Below, piece after piece: positions 52,679-62,330 of a stretch of 64,000 nucleotides of DNA. Location: the NCBI GenBank assembly GCA_017544805.1, contig JAFYDK010000001.1:25660-89659 (forward strand). The letters are read 5' to 3'. The position numbers and the translations under genes are program-made. Numbering within the stretch: position 1 is the stretch's first letter; each line of letters starts with the position of its first letter. Source of the DNA: Bacteroidales bacterium (lineage in GTDB: Bacteria > Bacteroidota > Bacteroidia > Bacteroidales > UBA3824). The notes under the pieces are model-generated. The model did not search any database. It was not told the DNA's origin and saw only the letters and a program-made list of their open reading frames with translations.

Positions 52679-53761
52679 ATGTCAATAACAATTAAAATAG
52701 GCTCAAACGTTTTAACACAAAGCGGCGGTACGCTTGACGAAAGCCGTATGAACGATTTAGTCAGAGAAATTTCGCTGCTCCACAAAAAAGGCGAAAAAAT
52801 TATACTTGTAACCTCCGGCGCAGTTGCTGCAGGAAGATCCATAGCAAGCGGTTATGATATGCTTGATGCCGTTGCACAACGACAGCTTTTATCTTCAATT
52901 GGTCAGGTAAAACTCATTGATACTTACAAGAAACTATTTGATATTCAAGGAATTAAAATAGGTCAGATACTTGTTACGAAACAGGATTTTTCATCACGTC
53001 AGCATTATCTGAACATGAAAAATTGTATCACAACACTTTGGGAAAACAATGTAATTCCCGTTGTTAACGAAAACGATGCCGTATCTATTACGGGATTAAT
53101 GTTTACTGACAACGATGAACTTTCAGGTTTGATGGCATCAATGATGGATTGCGATAAATTATTCATTCTCAGCAATATAGACGGAATTTATAACGGCAAT
53201 CCCAAAGATGAAGGCACTTTCGTTATAAGAGAAATTCTTCCTAAAAGCAACGTTTCGCAATACGTTCAGACCACAAAATCCAATTTCGGAAGAGGCGGAA
53301 TGTTAACAAAATGCCGCATAGCCAGAAAAACGGCAGATTCCGGAATTGAAGTTTTCATCGCTAACGGAACAAAACCTGAGGTTATCACAAACCTTTACAA
53401 CAGAGAAAAAGATTTTGTCTGCACCCATTTTGCGGCTGGCGAACATTCCCCCGCCGTAAAAAAATGGATTGCATATTCTGACGGTTTTACCAAAGCAACG
53501 GTCGTTATCAACAAAGGAGCCCAAGAAGCACTTTTGAACCGAGAAAAAGCAGCAAGTCTGCTCTATCCGGGCGTTATAAGATTTGAAGGCGAGTTCAAAA
53601 AAGACGACCTCCTTTTGATAAAAAACGAAGAGGGCGAAACCATCGGAGTTGGAAAAGCCGGCTCCGACAAAGACAAAATCCTTAAATCAAGCCCCGAAAA
53701 ACACTCGAAACCTATTATTCATTACGATTATCTCTATATTTATCCTCAAACTATAAAATGA
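52679..53761 (+). CDS. proB: Glutamate 5-kinase
   Basis: A 360-residue two-domain enzyme, the first step of proline synthesis. The amino acid kinase domain shows [47 protein letters not shown] and GRGGMLTK. The C-terminal PUA domain (about 265-345: [32 protein letters not shown]) is present, as in the long form. The stop overlaps the proA start (ATGA), so both are made in step. Confidence 0.95.
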   Translation: MSITIKIGSNVLTQSGGTLDESRMNDLVREISLLHKKGEKIILVTSGAVAAGRSIASGYDMLDAVAQRQLLSSIGQVKLIDTYKKLFDIQGIKIGQILVTKQDFSSRQHYLNMKNCITTLWENNVIPVVNENDAVSITGLMFTDNDELSGLMASMMDCDKLFILSNIDGIYNGNPKDEGTFVIREILPKSNVSQYVQTTKSNFGRGGMLTKCRIARKTADSGIEVFIANGTKPEVITNLYNREKDFVCTHFAAGEHSPAVKKWIAYSDGFTKATVVINKGAQEALLNREKAASLLYPGVIRFEGEFKKDDLLLIKNEEGETIGVGKAGSDKDKILKSSPEKHSKPIIHYDYLYIYPQTIK

Positions 53762-55005
53762 TTATGAACATTTTGCAGCAACTGGAACAAGTAAAGGCAG
53801 CTTCACGCGAAATGCCTTTAACTGATGAAAAATCATCGGAAATTCTAAACAAAATTGCCGATGCTCTCATCGAAAACACCGATAAAATTATCACTGCTAA
53901 CTCATTAGACTTGAGTCGTATGGACAAATCAAATCCGATGTACGACAGACTTCTTTTAACAAAAGAACGCATCATAGACATCGCTAATGACACCCGTCAT
54001 GTAGCTACTCTAAAAGTTCCGTATTCAAAGGTTTTGGAAGAAAAAGAACTTTCTAACGGTCTAATACTCAAAAAAGTAAGTGTACCATTAGGCGTTATAG
54101 GCGTAATTTACGAGGCACGCCCTAACGTTACGGTTGATGTTGCGGCTTTAAGTTTGAGATCAGGAAACGCTGTTGTTCTCAAAGGCGGTTCCGATGCTAA
54201 AGAATCGAATACCGTTTTAACCGAAATTATGCATAAAGTTTTGGAAAATAACGGTTTAAACAAAAATATCATTCAGCTTTTACCTCCCGGACACGAAGCT
54301 GCAAATTCTCTTATGAACGCAGTAGGATACATTGACGTTTTGATTCCCAGAGGTTCTAAAAATCTTATTAACACTGTCAGAGACAATGCAAAAGTGCCTG
54401 TAATCGAAACAGGTGCAGGTGTTGTGCATACTTATTTTGACAAGGACGGTGATTTGGAAAAAGCTAAAAAAATTATTTTCAACGCTAAAACCCGTCGCGT
54501 AAGTGTCTGCAACGCCTTGGACTGTCTGATTATCCACGCTGACAGACTGAAAGATTTGCCTGAAATTTGTGCACCGTTAGTAGAGAAAAACGTTGAGATT
54601 TTCGCTGACGAAAAAGCATATTCCGCACTTCAAGGAAAATATTCCGCAACTCTGACCCATGCTCAAATATCGGATTTCGGTCGCGAATTTCAATCCTTGA
54701 AAATGGCTGTCAAAACCGTTGAAAATTTCTCTCAAGCTTTGGAGCATATTTACAAATATTCATCAAAACATTCGGAGGCAATTATCACCGAAAACGAAAA
54801 TACGGCTCTGAAATTTTTGAATTCTGTAGATGCAGCTTGTTGTTATCATAACACTTCAACGGCTTTTACGGACGGTGCACAGTTCGGATTAGGTGCTGAA
54901 ATAGGAATCAGCACTCAAAAACTTCACGCCCGCGGACCTATGGCACTAAAAGAACTTACAACTTACAAATGGCTGATTTTCGGTAACGGACAAGTAAGAG
55001 GTTAA
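53758..55005 (+). CDS. proA: Glutamate-5-semialdehyde dehydrogenase
   Basis: A 415-residue NADPH-dependent reductase acting after ProB. The gamma-glutamyl phosphate reductase signature ([34 protein letters not shown]) and the catalytic Cys in [10 protein letters not shown] are visible, as are the [25 protein letters not shown] segment and the C-terminal [14 protein letters not shown]. Start overlaps proB by four bases; a second ATG two codons later is an alternative. Confidence 0.95.
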   Translation: MIMNILQQLEQVKAASREMPLTDEKSSEILNKIADALIENTDKIITANSLDLSRMDKSNPMYDRLLLTKERIIDIANDTRHVATLKVPYSKVLEEKELSNGLILKKVSVPLGVIGVIYEARPNVTVDVAALSLRSGNAVVLKGGSDAKESNTVLTEIMHKVLENNGLNKNIIQLLPPGHEAANSLMNAVGYIDVLIPRGSKNLINTVRDNAKVPVIETGAGVVHTYFDKDGDLEKAKKIIFNAKTRRVSVCNALDCLIIHADRLKDLPEICAPLVEKNVEIFADEKAYSALQGKYSATLTHAQISDFGREFQSLKMAVKTVENFSQALEHIYKYSSKHSEAIITENENTALKFLNSVDAACCYHNTSTAFTDGAQFGLGAEIGISTQKLHARGPMALKELTTYKWLIFGNGQVRG

Positions 55006-55022
55006 GGCTTTTTTTCTAAATC

Positions 55023-56471
55023 ATGTCAGAGGAAAATCTTAAAACAACAGCTGCAAAAGGATTGTTTTGGGGCGGAGTCAGCAATGTTACTCAACAAATG
55101 CTGAATCTCTGCTTCGGAATTTTTTTGGCAAGAATACTTTCCGTAAGCGATTACGGTCTTATAGGAATGTTAACAATTTTTTCCGCCCTTGCCAATGCCG
55201 TTCAAGAAGGCGGTTTCCGCTCCGCTCTGACGAACAAGAAAAACGTTAAAAACGAAGATTATAATTCAGTTTTTTGGACAAGTTTTTTGTTAGGAATTAT
55301 ACTGTATGTAATTCTGTTTTTTTCGCTGCCCAAAATTGCTGAATTTTTTAGAACTCAAGAACTTATACCGCTGGGACGGTTTATGTTCCTGAGTTTTGTT
55401 TTTTCGAGTTTGGGAACCGCGCATAATGCCTATCTATTTAAAAATCTGATGGTTAAAGAGATGTCAAAAGCAACTTTAACAGCCTCTTTAATTTCGGGTA
55501 TAACGGCTCTAATAATCGCATTTTCGGGATACGCATATTGGGCAATCGCAACAATGAACGTGGTTTATGTTTTTGTTACGACCGTAATGTTTTGGATTTA
55601 TTCGCCGCTAAGGCCTAATTTCAAAATCAGTTTCAAACCCATAAAAGAAATGCTGCCGTTTTCTTCAAAACTTCTCATAACAATTATATTTCAGATACTT
55701 AACGATAATTTTTTCTCGGTTCTTTTGGGACGCTTTTTCTCAAAAATCGAAGTCGGTTTTTACACTCAAGCCTACAAATGGACAAATACCGGCACTCAAA
55801 CAATTTCGCTTGCAATAGAAAACGTTATGCAACCCGTTTTGTCAAAAACCGAAAAAAATTCCTTACTGAAAGTTTTTAACAAGCTAATGCAAACAACTGT
55901 TTTCGTGTCGTTTCCGAGTATGCTGATTTTAGCATTAATTGCTCCCGAATTTATCGAAATAACAATCTCTAACAAGTGGGCAGAAAGCGCAACAATTATG
56001 AAAATTCTCTGCGTTTGGGGCGCATTTTATCCAGTCGGCAAACTTTATCAAAAGCAACTTCTAAGCGGTTCAAAATCAGGGACTTTAATGTTTTGCGTAA
56101 TAACAAATTGCTTGTTGCAGATTTCGACAGTAGTTTTTACTTTCAAATATGGAATCTTAATGATGGCGACTTTTTATGTCGTGGTTAACATTCTGTGTAT
56201 CTTCTTGTTACATTATTTCGTAAGAAGAATCAACGGCGTAAGTCTTAAAAATCTCTTTTTCAATATTTTGCCTTTTCTTTCGGCGGCAGTTTTAGCGGTT
56301 TTAACAGCCGGAATACTCTCCTACCCTATTTCAAACATTTATTTTAGGGCGATAACAAAAATTCTAATTTCAGGCGGTTTGTACTTGTTAATACTAAAAC
56401 TTGCCAAAAGCGAAACCCTCTCGCAATCACTTGATTTTCTGAAAGATTTCTTACAAAAGAAAAAAAAGTAA
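55023..56471 (+). CDS. Polysaccharide flippase (Wzx/MOP-family)
   Basis: A 482-residue membrane protein with about 12-14 helices. It opens with LKTTAAKGLFWGGVSNVTQQ, the common start of the WzxC/Polysacc_synt_3 group, and LARILSVSDYGLIGMLTIFSALANAVQEGG. These proteins flip undecaprenyl-linked sugars across the inner membrane for capsule, O-antigen or exopolysaccharide. No glycosyltransferase genes flank it, so it is isolated from a sugar cluster. Twelve bases after proA stop region; may be read from the proBA message. Confidence 0.88.
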   Translation: MSEENLKTTAAKGLFWGGVSNVTQQMLNLCFGIFLARILSVSDYGLIGMLTIFSALANAVQEGGFRSALTNKKNVKNEDYNSVFWTSFLLGIILYVILFFSLPKIAEFFRTQELIPLGRFMFLSFVFSSLGTAHNAYLFKNLMVKEMSKATLTASLISGITALIIAFSGYAYWAIATMNVVYVFVTTVMFWIYSPLRPNFKISFKPIKEMLPFSSKLLITIIFQILNDNFFSVLLGRFFSKIEVGFYTQAYKWTNTGTQTISLAIENVMQPVLSKTEKNSLLKVFNKLMQTTVFVSFPSMLILALIAPEFIEITISNKWAESATIMKILCVWGAFYPVGKLYQKQLLSGSKSGTLMFCVITNCLLQISTVVFTFKYGILMMATFYVVVNILCIFLLHYFVRRINGVSLKNLFFNILPFLSAAVLAVLTAGILSYPISNIYFRAITKILISGGLYLLILKLAKSETLSQSLDFLKDFLQKKKK

Positions 56472-56503
56472 ACGTTTTTCTTTTTTTCCACGCTAAAAAA
56501 AAC

Positions 56504-56511
56504 TATTTTTG
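56504..56511 (+). promoter_or_regulatory. Probable -7 element for dnaX-recF
   Basis: TATTTTTG, a TAnnTTTG match, 23 bases before the dnaX start. Confidence 0.5.
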
Positions 56512-56534
56512 CAATTAGATTTTGAAAACCGGCA

Positions 56535-58331
56535 ATGGAAAATTTTATAGTATCGGCACGAAAATACAGACCATCGACCTTTGATACGGTTGTAGGTCAG
56601 GGCAGCATAACGGCAACGCTGAAAAATGCCATCAAAAACAAGCAGTTAGCACAAGCATATTTGTTTTGCGGACCAAGAGGAGTCGGCAAGACAACGTGTG
56701 CGAGAATTTTTGCTAAAACAATCAATTGTTTGAATTTAACGCCCGAACTTGAGGCCTGCAACGAATGTGAGTCTTGCAAAGCCTTCAACGAAAACCGTTC
56801 ATATAATATTCACGAACTTGATGCAGCAAGTAACAACTCGGTCGATGACATAAGGCAACTCATTGATAAAGTGAGGATTCCCCCACAAATCGGTAAGTAC
56901 AGCATTTATATTGTCGATGAAGTCCACATGCTTTCGACAGCCGCCTTCAACGCTTTTTTGAAAACGTTGGAAGAGCCGCCTGCACACGCTAAATTTATAC
57001 TCGCCACAACGGAAAAACATAAAATTTTGCCGACTATTTTGTCGCGTTGTCAGATTTTCGATTTCAACAGAATGAAAGTTGAAAACATTGTCGGACACCT
57101 TCAGAATTTGGCAAAAAAGGAAGGCATTGAGGCTGACCCAAACGGTCTTAACGTTATCGCACAAAAAGCCGACGGCGGTATGAGAGATGCGCTTTCATTT
57201 TTTGACCAAATAGTAAGTTTTTCGGGCAAAAAGTTTACGTATCAGGACGTTATCAACAATCTTAACGTCTTGGATTATGAATATTATTTCCGCCTTGTGG
57301 ATTATTTCAAAGCAGGAGATGTCGTTAATTCGTTACTCATTTTTAATGAAATCCTCAACAAAGGCTTCGATGCACACCATTTTGTAACGGGGCTTTCACA
57401 ACATTTAAGGGATATAATGGTTTGCCGTGATGCAGCTACCGTACAACTTTTGGAAGTCGGTGCCGACATTAAAGACCGTTATAAAAAACAAGCACAAGAA
57501 TCAACTTTGCCGTTTTTGTACACTGCACTCAACATCACAAACCGTTGCGATTTGGATTACCGCGACAGCAAAAACAAAAGACTTTTAGTGGAATTGATGC
57601 TGATGCAATTATGCAATATTGGCGGTAAAATAGTTTCACAAACCTCTGTTAATCAAAGTGTTGCACAACCGCAAATACAAGCCCCCGCCCCGCAACAAAA
57701 CATTCAACAGACTCCAAAAGAAACAATACCGCAAGCCACAATTCAAACACCGCAGCAAACAATACCGCAAACGGCAACAAAACCCGCAACGCAAGTTGTT
57801 TCTACTGCACAAACTCAACCCTCTGCAACAACTCAACCGCAACAAAACGTCGGTCAGATAAGCATCAGAGAGTTGATGCAAAGACAAAAACAACAGGCTG
57901 AGGCTCAACAGCAAAAACTTCAAGAAGAAAAAGCAGCACAAGCTCCTATTCAAAGCAATGAATGTCAAGATTTTACGCCAGAACAAGTGGAATTGTTATG
58001 GAAGAAATTAGCAGAAATTTATAAAACGAAGAAACCACGTTTACACGCTATTTTTGCAAGTTCAGTTCCGAAAATCAAAGATAATTACGTTTTGGAAATG
58101 AGCCTTCAAAACTCACTTCAAATCGATACTATTAATGAAGTAAAAACCGGTTTCGTGGGTTATGTCAGAAAAGAATTGCATAATTCTAAAATTGAGATTG
58201 TTACCAAAGTCGAAGAAAACAATTCAAACTCAAATGTAGTTTATACGGACGTTGATAAATTCAATTTCCTAAACTCGCAAAACAACAATCTCGGCATATT
58301 AAAAACTGAACTTAATCTTGATTTTGTGTAA
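56535..58331 (+). CDS. dnaX: DNA polymerase III subunit gamma/tau
   Basis: A 598-residue clamp-loader ATPase. Walker A GPRGVGKTTCA (about 45), the four-Cys zinc site (CLNLTPELEACNECESC), Walker B VDEVHM and the sensor-1 ATTEKHK are present. Domain III and the DnaX linker (about 365-460), rich in Gln, Pro and Thr, are followed by a C-terminal region that contacts the polymerase. No programmed frameshift of the E. coli kind can be shown. recF starts six bases after the stop. Confidence 0.95.
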   Translation: MENFIVSARKYRPSTFDTVVGQGSITATLKNAIKNKQLAQAYLFCGPRGVGKTTCARIFAKTINCLNLTPELEACNECESCKAFNENRSYNIHELDAASNNSVDDIRQLIDKVRIPPQIGKYSIYIVDEVHMLSTAAFNAFLKTLEEPPAHAKFILATTEKHKILPTILSRCQIFDFNRMKVENIVGHLQNLAKKEGIEADPNGLNVIAQKADGGMRDALSFFDQIVSFSGKKFTYQDVINNLNVLDYEYYFRLVDYFKAGDVVNSLLIFNEILNKGFDAHHFVTGLSQHLRDIMVCRDAATVQLLEVGADIKDRYKKQAQESTLPFLYTALNITNRCDLDYRDSKNKRLLVELMLMQLCNIGGKIVSQTSVNQSVAQPQIQAPAPQQNIQQTPKETIPQATIQTPQQTIPQTATKPATQVVSTAQTQPSATTQPQQNVGQISIRELMQRQKQQAEAQQQKLQEEKAAQAPIQSNECQDFTPEQVELLWKKLAEIYKTKKPRLHAIFASSVPKIKDNYVLEMSLQNSLQIDTINEVKTGFVGYVRKELHNSKIEIVTKVEENNSNSNVVYTDVDKFNFLNSQNNNLGILKTELNLDFV

Positions 58332-58337
58332 AAAAAA

Positions 58338-59420
58338 ATGCGCGTTAAAAAGCTAAATATCGTAAACTTTAAAAATCACGGCGAAAAAGAATTCTCGTTC
58401 AACAAAAAGATAAATTGCTTTGTCGGCAAAAACGGTGTCGGCAAAACCAATGTTTTGGACGCTCTTTATTATTTGTCGTTCAGCAAAAGTTTTATTAATT
58501 CCACTGACAGTCAAAACATCAAAAACGGAGAAGATTTTTTTTCGTTAAGAGGAGTTTATCAGGTAAAAGAAATGGAAGAACACATACTTTTGTCATTCGA
58601 CAAAAACAAGGGCAAAACCTTGAAACGCAACGACAAAGAGTATGAAAAAATAAGTGCGCACATAGGATTGTTGCCGCTTATAATCATCAGTCCGCAAGAT
58701 ATAAAACTAATTTTTGACGGCAGTTCTGAACGCAGAAAATTCATAGATTCAGCTCTTTCGCAGTTCGACAGCGGACATTTGATAGCATTACAAAATTATA
58801 ATCGCGCTTTACTTCAAAGGAACAAAATCTTAAAAACATCATCCGGCGGAGGTTCAATAGATCCGATAATACTCGAAATGTGGGATGCACATTTAATCAG
58901 CAACGGCGAAAAATTATACGAAAACCGTAAAAAATTCATCACAAGTTTTACAGATAAGTTTACGGAATATTATAATAAAATTTCAGCCGAAAGTTCTGAA
59001 AAACCGTCGCTAAAATATTTTTCGCAATTGGAAACAGAAAATATTGCAGACCTTTTGAAACGAAATTTACACAGAGATGAATTTTTACAATACACCTCAT
59101 CGGGGGTTCACAAAGACGATTTAATTTTTCAAGTCGGAGATTTGCCGCTGAAAAACTGCGGCTCTCAAGGTCAGCAAAAAACTTTTTTAACAGCCTTAAA
59201 ATTAGCACAATACTCGTTTCTCTCGGCTACGGGTGAAAAACCGATTTTGCTTTTAGACGATATTTTTGACAAGTTGGATCCCTTTAGAGTGAACTCTATC
59301 GTGGATTTGGTATTAAAAGACGATACTTTCGGACAAATTTTTATAACACATACCAACGAAAACGATTTAGGGAAAATATTAGAAAAAACGGGCGAAGAGT
59401 TTGAAATGTTTGAATTATAA
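58338..59420 (+). CDS. recF: DNA replication and repair protein RecF
   Basis: A 360-residue SMC-like ATPase that helps load RecA on gapped DNA. Walker A GKNGVGKTN (30-38), the signature region CGSQGQQKTFLTALKLAQ and Walker B ILLLDDIFDKLD are all present. The length matches the family. It follows dnaX by six bases, so they form an operon. Confidence 0.95.
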   Translation: MRVKKLNIVNFKNHGEKEFSFNKKINCFVGKNGVGKTNVLDALYYLSFSKSFINSTDSQNIKNGEDFFSLRGVYQVKEMEEHILLSFDKNKGKTLKRNDKEYEKISAHIGLLPLIIISPQDIKLIFDGSSERRKFIDSALSQFDSGHLIALQNYNRALLQRNKILKTSSGGGSIDPIILEMWDAHLISNGEKLYENRKKFITSFTDKFTEYYNKISAESSEKPSLKYFSQLETENIADLLKRNLHRDEFLQYTSSGVHKDDLIFQVGDLPLKNCGSQGQQKTFLTALKLAQYSFLSATGEKPILLLDDIFDKLDPFRVNSIVDLVLKDDTFGQIFITHTNENDLGKILEKTGEEFEMFEL

Positions 59421-59436
59421 AAACTCCTCCCCCGCC

Positions 59437-59456
59437 ATTAAAAAAAATTTTTAATT
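59437..59456. terminator. Weak AT-only dyad between recF and the convergent gene
   Basis: ATTAAAAA (59437-59444) pairs with TTTTTAAT (59448-59455) with a three-base loop. It overlaps the stop codon of the leftward gene. The lack of GC pairs makes termination uncertain. Confidence 0.3.
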
Positions 59457-60404
59457 TATTTTTTCAACCAAAAATCTCAAGTCATCTTTATTCGCTTGAA
59501 GATAACGCAAAACTTGAAGTGTTTGAAAACTACATTGCATATTTGTACTAACATCGTAACAAAAAGCATACGTACTGATTATTCCGCTTTTTGAGCCTGA
59601 AAAACTAAACCGCGGACATCGCTCTATCGGGTTGCCATTTTTATCGGTTATCGTAATACGGAAAAAATCTGTTGAGTCCTTGCCTGAAATTTCAGGGGTC
59701 ATTGCCGATAAAATGCGAATTGTCTGACTCGATTTATCAATAAAATCATTAAGATACACATCAAGTGTTTGCGCTTCTAATCTTATATTTCCGGAAATAT
59801 CTTTTTTCAAAGGCTTTAAACTTAAAAACGGGACGTCGTCTTGCAAATCAAGAGCGACATAAAATCCGTCCAAAGTCTTAGAATTGAAAACAGCTTCATT
59901 ACTATCTTTTTTAAAAAAATGAGATAGATTAATTCCTAAACCAATCAAAAGCTTTAATCCCAAAAACGCTAAAAATCCTCCGAAAACTATATAATACGCC
60001 ATTTTAATTTTTCTCTTATGCGCCTTTTCTTTAAGCAAATCTCCCTGACATTTTTTTACATAATTCTGAACATCAGGGTACTCCTTAAAATCAGTTATCA
60101 TTGCATCAATATTTTTTTCCGCCGAAGAAGAATCATCTTTAGACAAAAATCTATAAAACTTCACATACATAACCAATCCGAAAAAAAACAAAACCACTGA
60201 AACAAAAATATTCGCAATAGACTCATCCGAGGCACCGTTAATTAAAGCATCTATAGCAAATAATACGGAAAACAATATCATAAAAATAGGTAAACCAGCC
60301 CTTATCATCGCCGAAAAATTTTTCGGATGACTGTTTTTATACTCCTCCAAAAGCGTTTCCAATACAGAAGACTGCGCTTTGAATTTTACTCTAATCGGAT
60401 TCAT
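59451..60404 (-). CDS. Membrane protein of unknown function, three helices and an exported C-terminal domain
   Basis: A 317-residue protein. Three membrane helices lie at about 36-55, 63-85 and 137-158, with a charged loop between the second and third. The C-terminal 150 residues (from about 165) look like a folded beta-rich domain (FYVALDLQDDVPFLSLKPL, FRITITDKNGNPI). No family is recognised. It starts 12 bases after the double zinc-ribbon protein, whose layout it loosely shares (helices followed by a beta-rich tail). Last in the leftward Rpn-YraN-zinc ribbon operon. Confidence 0.7.
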   Translation of the reverse strand: MNPIRVKFKAQSSVLETLLEEYKNSHPKNFSAMIRAGLPIFMILFSVLFAIDALINGASDESIANIFVSVVLFFFGLVMYVKFYRFLSKDDSSSAEKNIDAMITDFKEYPDVQNYVKKCQGDLLKEKAHKRKIKMAYYIVFGGFLAFLGLKLLIGLGINLSHFFKKDSNEAVFNSKTLDGFYVALDLQDDVPFLSLKPLKKDISGNIRLEAQTLDVYLNDFIDKSSQTIRILSAMTPEISGKDSTDFFRITITDKNGNPIERCPRFSFSGSKSGIISTYAFCYDVSTNMQCSFQTLQVLRYLQANKDDLRFLVEKIN

Positions 60405-60416
60405 AATTTTTAATTT

Positions 60417-61853
60417 TTAGAAAACAGTATAATAATATGCACTATCAGCAACTTCCTTTAGTCTATCGTAATTATTCGTTGATTTTTTTGAAACAAAATC
60501 ACCATAATAATGACCTTTACCGTTTTTCAGCATCACTGAAACATCATCGTCATCATCATGAAAACGTATTATTATCGGATATAAATCCTTTCCGACAGGT
60601 TTCTTGTTTTTGTCCCAAAGAAAAACTTTCAAGACACAAGTATCAGAATCTCCATTTTTTTTGCCGGTCGAAATAAGATTTAAATTATCAACCCGAATTT
60701 TGTAAACGATTTTTCCAGTCTCTGCATCATATTCATTAATTCTATATCCGCCCTCCATAATAGGGTCAAACATTAAAGTTGCATCATCCTTTACTGAAAA
60801 AAAACCGGCATACATATCGGAAACAGGATATACGGGATGTGGTTTCAACACTTTTGAAAATTCTGACATTTCATAAATTTTCGGATATGTATTACGGCTA
60901 ATCTGATACTGCTCCGAAATTGACGGTGCCCTTAAATAGAGAATAACAGGTACAGCCATCATCAACAAAAATAAAGAGGTTATTATACTTCGGTTCGTAG
61001 AACGCATTTTTTTGATTTTGTTAATTTCACCTGAATAATTCTCAAGCAATTTTTTAGCATCATAATTCTCACCATACAAAGTATCTGTCTGACGGGAATA
61101 CATTTCATACGAATTAATCGCCGAATAATATTCTTTATCAGCAACTTGCACCGGAGAATCCCCTTTTTGCATACTTTTAGCGGCAAGCATTATCAACGAA
61201 GTTATCAACAAAAAAGACGACCAACATAAATAGCTTGTATCATCAGCAGCCGAACTGATTATCAAAAACGCTGCTGCAAAATAAAACAAAATAACGTCAA
61301 TTCTGAACATTAAAACAGTTAAAAACGTTGGTTTAGGAGCTTTTTTCAGTTTGTCAATTGCCGCTTGAATATTTTGAATAAGGGTTTCAACATTAAATTC
61401 GGAATCGGACTTTTCATGAAGAATATGCCCGCAAAAAGAACAAACATTACTGATAAGCGGAAACGGTGCACCGCAATCAGGACAATTTTTAATATTTTGT
61501 CTTTCTAATTCTGTTTTAAGATTTTCCCTACGGATAATCTGCATTTCTTCACCCTGAACATTAAGAACATTAATATCCTTATTTTCATGATGTTCAAGTT
61601 CAGCACCGCAATATTGGCATTGATGAGAAAGAAGCGGAATTTGCGAGCCGCAAGCGGGGCATCGTTTGAGTTCTTCCCTTGAAAAATCATTCAAACGACG
61701 CTGCAAAGCGTTATTAATATACTGATTAATTTCTGCCTCCGGAATACCGTCATTTAATGCAGCCTTAATGATAGTTTGTCTTTCAACATAAGTTAAGACT
61801 CTGTCTTTCAATGCCTCGGCAGTCAGCATCATTATTTTTTTTGATATAGCCAT
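60417..61853 (-). CDS. Membrane protein with two N-terminal zinc ribbons
   Basis: A 478-residue protein. Residues about 1-55 are helical. Two similar zinc ribbons follow: CPACGSQIPLLSHQCQYCG (about 65-83) and CPDCGAPFPLISNVCSFCG (about 124-142). They look like an internal duplication. Membrane helices are near 185-235 and 305-325, and the C-terminal 150 residues look beta-rich. The ribbons are probably cytoplasmic. The ATG at 61853 fits a promoter at 61881-61911; an in-frame start at 61910 would lie inside it. Function unknown. Confidence 0.75.
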   Translation of the reverse strand: MAISKKIMMLTAEALKDRVLTYVERQTIIKAALNDGIPEAEINQYINNALQRRLNDFSREELKRCPACGSQIPLLSHQCQYCGAELEHHENKDINVLNVQGEEMQIIRRENLKTELERQNIKNCPDCGAPFPLISNVCSFCGHILHEKSDSEFNVETLIQNIQAAIDKLKKAPKPTFLTVLMFRIDVILFYFAAAFLIISSAADDTSYLCWSSFLLITSLIMLAAKSMQKGDSPVQVADKEYYSAINSYEMYSRQTDTLYGENYDAKKLLENYSGEINKIKKMRSTNRSIITSLFLLMMAVPVILYLRAPSISEQYQISRNTYPKIYEMSEFSKVLKPHPVYPVSDMYAGFFSVKDDATLMFDPIMEGGYRINEYDAETGKIVYKIRVDNLNLISTGKKNGDSDTCVLKVFLWDKNKKPVGKDLYPIIIRFHDDDDDVSVMLKNGKGHYYGDFVSKKSTNNYDRLKEVADSAYYYTVF

Positions 61854-61880
61854 ACGATTTCTGGTTGAAAAATTCAGAGA

Positions 61881-61911
61881 CAAATATAAAAAAATAAATA
61901 ATCTGCCCAAA
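61881..61911 (-). promoter_or_regulatory. Promoter for the zinc-ribbon gene
   Basis: On the minus strand TTTG (61908-61911), 19 bases, TATATTTG (61881-61888), 27 bases before the ATG at 61853. Confidence 0.7.
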
Positions 61912-61943
61912 ACATTTTTTATAATTTTTCCAAAAAGCGCGTT

Positions 61944-62315
61944 TTAAAATCTCCTTGGTCTTGGAAAATAAGCTCTTTCATAGTGCGTTATATCCGTAAC
62001 AGAAGAACCTTTGTGCAAAACAGTTATAACATCAAGACGAGCTTCTTCCTTGCGATTGTATTTTGCGATATAATAACGGGCAGCATTTATGATATTGCTT
62101 TGTTTGCGGCGGTTGACTGCGCTTTCAGGAGAGCGTAAAAAATTTTCGTCGCGAGTCTTGACTTCAACAAAAACAAGAAAATTATCTTTCGTTGCAATTA
62201 TATCCACTTCCAAATGTCCGGCTCTAAAATTCCGTTCCAAAATATTATACCCCTTGCTAATCAACAAATTAACAGCCGCTTCTTCACCTAATAATCCGAT
62301 TTCTTGTTTTGTCAT
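61944..62315 (-). CDS. YraN/UPF0102-family putative endonuclease
   Basis: A 123-residue protein with the PD-(D/E)xK nuclease-like core: GLLGEEAAVNLLISKGYNILERNFR, then HLEVDIIATKDNFLVFVEVKTR, where Asp, Glu and Lys form the catalytic set, and INAARYYI after it. The UPF0102 family is conserved but without a firmly assigned function. It follows the Rpn-like gene by 15 bases. Confidence 0.88.
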   Translation of the reverse strand: MTKQEIGLLGEEAAVNLLISKGYNILERNFRAGHLEVDIIATKDNFLVFVEVKTRDENFLRSPESAVNRRKQSNIINAARYYIAKYNRKEEARLDVITVLHKGSSVTDITHYERAYFPRPRRF

Positions 62316-62330
62316 AATAATATTCTATTT

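Noticed and set aside
57105..57130. A-rich heptamer (GCAAAAAAGG) in dnaX as a programmed frameshift site
   Set aside because: It lies in the first third of the gene, not near the gamma/tau junction, and I see no supporting stem or Shine-Dalgarno sequence in the right place.
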